A stretch of DNA of 9,545 nucleotides from contig JAGOBX010000102.1 in the NCBI GenBank assembly GCA_017999075.1, forward strand, positions 1-9,545. The letters run 5' to 3'. The translations under genes were made by a program, and so were the position numbers. The stretch's first letter is position 1, and every line of letters starts with the position of its first letter. This stretch comes from JAGOBX01 sp017999075 [NCBI: Candidatus Babelota bacterium]. GTDB lineage: Bacteria > JAGOBX01. Under the pieces are notes generated by a model. That model ran no database searches. It was not told the DNA's origin and saw only the letters and a program-made list of their open reading frames with translations. Shown here piece by piece: positions 5,922-9,545 of this stretch.

Positions 5922-8900
5922 ATGAAGATAATAGAATTTTCTGTAAAACGTCCTGTAACAATAACAATGGCAACATTGATATTGATTCTGCTCGGAGTTA
6001 TTTCTTATTTAAGAATACCTATTGATTTAATGCCTGATGTGTCATATCCGTCATTATCAGTTAGAACGACATATTCAAATGTTGCAGCTGAAGAAATTGA
6101 AAATACCATAACTAAACCTATAGAAGAAGCTCTTGCTGCTATAGCCGATGTAGAACATATTAGTTCAACTTCAAGCGAAGGCAGCAGCAGAGTTACGCTT
6201 AATTTCAGTTGGGGAAAAGATATGGAAAGCGCTGCCGCAGATGTGCGGGAACGAATTGATAGAGTTCGTTCACAGCTTCCGGACGATGCTGACGCGCCTG
6301 TATTGTTTAAATTTGATTTATCATCTTTTCCTGTGATGTTTCTCGGTGTAGAAAGCAATATGAATGTTAATGATTTGCAGGAATATCTTGAAAATAAAGT
6401 GCAATACAGGATTGAACGTATTCCGGGAGTTGCGTCTATAGACATACGCGGAGGTTATCAGAAAGAAATTCAGATTTTTCTTGATAAATCAAAGATCGAA
6501 CAATTGAATATACCGTTATCTAAAATTGTTTCTGTATTGAAATTAAATAATGTTAATCAGCCTGCAGGTTCGATAAAAGAAGGAAGATATGACATAATTT
6601 TAAGATCTACAGGTCAATTTACCGGCGCTGAAGATATTAAAAACCGTGTAATAACCGTTATTAATGGTTTGCCTGTTTATGTGAAAGATATTGCAAATGT
6701 TGATTTTACAATAGAAAAAATGAGACAAATAACTTATGTGAACGGGAAACCTGGAGTAAGAGTATCTGTTTCAAAACAATCTGGCGCCAATACAGTGGAA
6801 GTTGCTGAAGCTGTTAATGAAGAAATAAAAAAAATAAATGAAGAAATGCCGTTTTTAAAAATCTTTCCTTTAATCGATACATCAAAATATATTAAGGATT
6901 CTATTAATTCTGTAAAAAGTTCTTCGATATACGGAGCGATACTTGCAATATTTGTTTTGCTTGTTTTTTTAAGAAATTTCAGATCAACAATAATAATTTC
7001 AATATCTATTCCTGTTTCCATCATATCGACTTTTATTCTTATTTATAACGGCGGATTTACTTTGAACATAATGAGTTTTGGAGGATTAGCTCTCGGAATC
7101 GGAATGCTGCTTGATAATTCTATAGTAGTTCTTGAAAATACTTTTCGCCATATAACAGAAGAAAAACTTGATAAAAAAACAGGAGCAATCGTCGGAGCTA
7201 CTGAAGTTGGTTCTGCGATTTTATCATCAACATTGACTACAATAGTTGTTTTTCTTCCTATGATATTCATAACCGGCATGTCAGGAATTATGTTTAAGCA
7301 GATAGCTTATGTAGTGACTTTTTCATTGATATGTTCTTTAATTGTTGCTTTTACTATAGTTCCCATGCTGTCATCGAAATATCTTACTGTGTATGTTGAA
7401 GAAAACGGTTCTTCTCAAAAAAAATCATTGGCTGCAAGATTTTTTTGGTTTACAGAAAGGATATTCCACTATATAGATTACGAATATGGAAATCTCCTTA
7501 AATGGGCTTTAAACCATAAAAAATATGTAATAGTTTTTTGTTTTGCTATGCTTGTTTTTACATTGTTTTTAATTAAAGGGATAGGGACGGAATTTATGCC
7601 TTCTTCAGATGAAGGGGAACTGAGAATTTCTGTTGAAGCAAATGTAGGGACAAAGATAGAAGTTATGAAAGAAAGAATGGAATTGATAGATGAAATTGTG
7701 AAGAAAGAAATTAAAGAGCTTGATAATACCACTTCATCGATAGGAAGCGGAGGAGGTCCTGGAAGCAGTGAAAGCGGGCATTCTGGAAATATGAGAATCA
7801 AACTTGTGGATAAAAAATTCCGCAAACGCAGCAGTGAGCAAATTGCATTGGCTATAAACAAAAAACTTTCTAAAGTAGAAGGAGTTAAATGCAGAGTAAG
7901 AACAAGTTCAGGATTATGGATAATGAGGAGAATGTCTGGCGGAGATGATAAATTGTCAATAGAAATTAGAGGACATAATCTTGATACAGGAAAAGAATTA
8001 GCGGATAAAATGTCAAAACTTATGGAAAAAGTTGATGGTATTACTGACGTTAGAGTAAGCAGAGAGTCGGGAAGACCTGAAAAATTAATAGTTATAGATT
8101 ATGAAAAAACTGCTAAACTCGGATTGAACCCGTCTGATATAAATGATTTTATTGATATTGGATTAGGCGGAAAAACAGCTACATATTTCAGAACTGAAGG
8201 TAAAGAATACAGAATTTTAGTTCAGTTTGCTGATGCAGAATATTTTACTGAAAAAGAAATTTTAAACACATTGATACCTTTGCCTGACGGAAATAAAACT
8301 CCTTTAGGAAATATTATAAAAATTGAAGAAAAAGAAAGTCCGTTATCCATAGAACGCATTGATCAGGAACGAGTAATAACAGTAAGTGCAAATTATCAGT
8401 TCAGAGATTTGGGAAGTATTGTGAAGGATGTTCAGAAAATAATTAATGGTATTCCGACTCCAAAAGATTTTAATATAGTGATTGGCGGTGAATATGAAGA
8501 ACAGCAGAAAGCATTTAAAGAAATGCTGTTCGTATTTGCTTTAGCTTTAATACTTGTTTATATGGTAATGGCTGCTCAGTTTGAATCATTACTTGATCCG
8601 TTTATAGTTCTTTTTTCAGTGCCGTTATCAGTTATCGGAGTAATTTTAATGCTTGTGTTAACAGATACTTTATTTAATATACAAGGATTTATAGGCGCGA
8701 TTATGCTTGCAGGCATAGTAGTTAATAATGCTATTATACTTGTTGATTATACAAATATTTTAATACGTGAACACAATATGAAATTGTATGATGCTGTAAT
8801 TCTTGCAGGAAGAAGACGGCTTCGTCCTATACTTATGACTTCGTTAACTACAATATTAGGATTGCTGCCTCTTGCAGTAGGCATAGGAGAAGGAACTGAA

Positions 8901-9038
8901 ATGCAGACTCCTCTTGCGCGTACTGTATGCGGCGGACTAATGTCATCAACCTTAATAACGCTTATATTGATACCTGTAATTTATGTTTTGTTCAACAAAA
9001 ATATTAATAAGAAAAATTTGCCTGAAAAAATAAGTTGA
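5922..9038 (+). CDS. RND efflux pump permease (AcrB/HAE-like)
   Basis: This inner-membrane, proton-driven trimeric exporter would act with the adaptor encoded just upstream. At 1038 residues it is full length. Twelve membrane segments are readable: about 10-30, 334-350, 357-375, 384-405, 430-452, 460-482, 532-551, 868-888, 892-914, 922-944, 972-990 and 1005-1027. Two large periplasmic domains lie after TM1 and TM7. The N-terminus (FSVKRPVTI, LPxDLMPDVSYP-like region) is typical of the family. TM4 reads GMLLDNSIVVLEN: Asp398 matches AcrB Asp407, but Asn399 replaces Asp408. TM10 reads GIVVNNAIILVDY: Asn935 replaces the AcrB Lys940. Arg966 and Thr973 (RLRPILMTS) match Arg971 and Thr978. The AcrB switch-loop region is replaced by a Gly/Ser-rich stretch (608-622). 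TTGGA (5906-5910) is a weak, distant ribosome site. The hydrophobic HAE type rather than heavy-metal CzcA type is favoured; the substrate is unknown. Confidence 0.95.
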   Translation: MKIIEFSVKRPVTITMATLILILLGVISYLRIPIDLMPDVSYPSLSVRTTYSNVAAEEIENTITKPIEEALAAIADVEHISSTSSEGSSRVTLNFSWGKDMESAAADVRERIDRVRSQLPDDADAPVLFKFDLSSFPVMFLGVESNMNVNDLQEYLENKVQYRIERIPGVASIDIRGGYQKEIQIFLDKSKIEQLNIPLSKIVSVLKLNNVNQPAGSIKEGRYDIILRSTGQFTGAEDIKNRVITVINGLPVYVKDIANVDFTIEKMRQITYVNGKPGVRVSVSKQSGANTVEVAEAVNEEIKKINEEMPFLKIFPLIDTSKYIKDSINSVKSSSIYGAILAIFVLLVFLRNFRSTIIISISIPVSIISTFILIYNGGFTLNIMSFGGLALGIGMLLDNSIVVLENTFRHITEEKLDKKTGAIVGATEVGSAILSSTLTTIVVFLPMIFITGMSGIMFKQIAYVVTFSLICSLIVAFTIVPMLSSKYLTVYVEENGSSQKKSLAARFFWFTERIFHYIDYEYGNLLKWALNHKKYVIVFCFAMLVFTLFLIKGIGTEFMPSSDEGELRISVEANVGTKIEVMKERMELIDEIVKKEIKELDNTTSSIGSGGGPGSSESGHSGNMRIKLVDKKFRKRSSEQIALAINKKLSKVEGVKCRVRTSSGLWIMRRMSGGDDKLSIEIRGHNLDTGKELADKMSKLMEKVDGITDVRVSRESGRPEKLIVIDYEKTAKLGLNPSDINDFIDIGLGGKTATYFRTEGKEYRILVQFADAEYFTEKEILNTLIPLPDGNKTPLGNIIKIEEKESPLSIERIDQERVITVSANYQFRDLGSIVKDVQKIINGIPTPKDFNIVIGGEYEEQQKAFKEMLFVFALALILVYMVMAAQFESLLDPFIVLFSVPLSVIGVILMLVLTDTLFNIQGFIGAIMLAGIVVNNAIILVDYTNILIREHNMKLYDAVILAGRRRLRPILMTSLTTILGLLPLAVGIGEGTEMQTPLARTVCGGLMSSTLITLILIPVIYVLFNKNINKKNLPEKIS

Positions 9039-9068
9039 TATATTTTAGAAATTAAGTTATTCGTTTTT

Positions 9069-9545
9069 TTAAAGACAGGATTTTTTTGATTTTTTACAAG
9101 TTGTGATAGTTATTGCATTTTGAGGACATGTTTCAATACATGTTCCGCAAAGAAAACAATCCGGTTTTATTTTTTTTTCAGAAACAATGTATTTCATAAC
9201 AGAAGAAGGGCAGGATTTAATGCATTTTCTGCATGATATGCATTTTTCTTTGTCAATTCTTATTTTGTAAATTGAAAATTGTTCAGCCAGCCAGCTTACA
9301 AACCCGAACGGACAAAAAAAGTGGCACCACGGCCTATAAGAAAATAATGATAAAATTAATATAAACACGATGATCAAAATTGAAAGGTTTGTAATTAGAA
9401 TTGGATTGAATATTAAAAATGGGTTTGTAGAAGATATAACATCCAAATCTTTAAAAAATATCAAAAAAATGATTGAAATGAAAAATAGTATCCGGACAGA
9501 ATTTGAAAAATTAAAAGATAGTTTTATTTGTTTGGAAACTATAGG
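9069..9545 (-). CDS. Membrane-bound 4Fe-4S polyferredoxin-type protein (N-terminus cut off by window edge)
   Basis: The frame is open from base 9545 to a TAA at 9069-9071, giving 158 C-terminal residues; the start lies outside the window. A TTG at 9464 could be read as a start but falls within a hydrophobic segment and has coding-like sequence upstream, so I treat the gene as 5'-partial. Visible residues 18-31 and 51-68 are membrane-spanning. RPWCHFFCPFG carries a C-x3-CP motif (Cys74, Cys78), as in the NapH/NosR/CcoG-like group. Two ferredoxin motifs follow: Cys102, 105, 108 and 112, then Cys130, 133, 136 and 140, each able to hold a 4Fe-4S cluster. Two further cysteines lie in the tail (150, 157). 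Such proteins pass electrons across or along the inner membrane. Whether an FMN-binding domain precedes it cannot be seen. It converges on the pump gene with a 30-base gap and is probably unrelated to it. Confidence 0.88.
   Translation of the reverse strand, partial: PIVSKQIKLSFNFSNSVRILFFISIIFLIFFKDLDVISSTNPFLIFNPILITNLSILIIVFILILSLFSYRPWCHFFCPFGFVSWLAEQFSIYKIRIDKEKCISCRKCIKSCPSSVMKYIVSEKKIKPDCFLCGTCIETCPQNAITITTCKKSKKSCL

Noticed and set aside
6005-6445. 146-codon minus-strand open frame inside the pump gene
   Set aside because: It lies antisense to the conserved first periplasmic domain of the pump, is rich in Ser and Ile, and shows no recognisable motif.
9036-9072. Bidirectional terminator between the convergent pump and Fe-S genes
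   Set aside because: T-rich stretches are present, but I find no stem longer than about 5 AT pairs in the 30-base gap, so no terminator is called.

Overview
The window is AT-rich (roughly 30% GC by eye), gene-dense and uses ordinary bacterial signals with all three standard stop codons. It encodes a complete inner-membrane part of an RND efflux system (adaptor plus pump), a sigma-54-type response regulator and a MEP-pathway enzyme. This points to a diderm (Gram-negative-type) bacterium of low GC content. The phylum cannot be fixed from sequence reading alone; low-GC lineages such as Elusimicrobiota/Endomicrobia, Deferribacterota or spirochaete-like groups are guesses, not conclusions.

Layout. 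The left edge (1-723, minus strand) holds the N-terminal 241 residues of a membrane-anchored SGNH/GDSL-family protein whose C-terminus lies outside the window. A 459-base divergent intergenic region follows, containing a 13-bp tandem duplication of a small near-palindrome and promoter-like sequences on both strands. Next come ispF (1183-1650), a plausible terminator, radA (1767-3119), and, 11 bases after radA, an NtrC-type response regulator (3131-4522). A 130-base gap with an AT-only dyad and a -10-like box leads to an RND adaptor (4653-5819) and its RND pump (5922-9038), separated by 102 bases that hold a hairpin. Convergent with the pump, the right edge (9069-9545, minus strand) holds the C-terminal 158 residues of a membrane-bound polyferredoxin-type 4Fe-4S protein.

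How the genes relate. ispF makes an isoprenoid precursor and radA processes recombination intermediates. Their adjacency resembles the radA-disA-ispD-ispF neighbourhood known from other bacteria, and is housekeeping. The response regulator, adaptor and pump lie in the same direction. A natural hypothesis is that the regulator controls the pump, but no cognate histidine kinase, no outer-membrane TolC-type channel and no convincing sigma-54 promoter is visible here.

I did not find a clearly undescribed biological system. The points most worth a second look are the pump's altered proton-relay residues (Asp-Asn in TM4 with Asn replacing the TM10 lysine), its Gly/Ser-rich replacement of the switch-loop region, the kinase-less sigma-54 regulator beside the pump, and the duplicated dyad in the divergent intergenic region.
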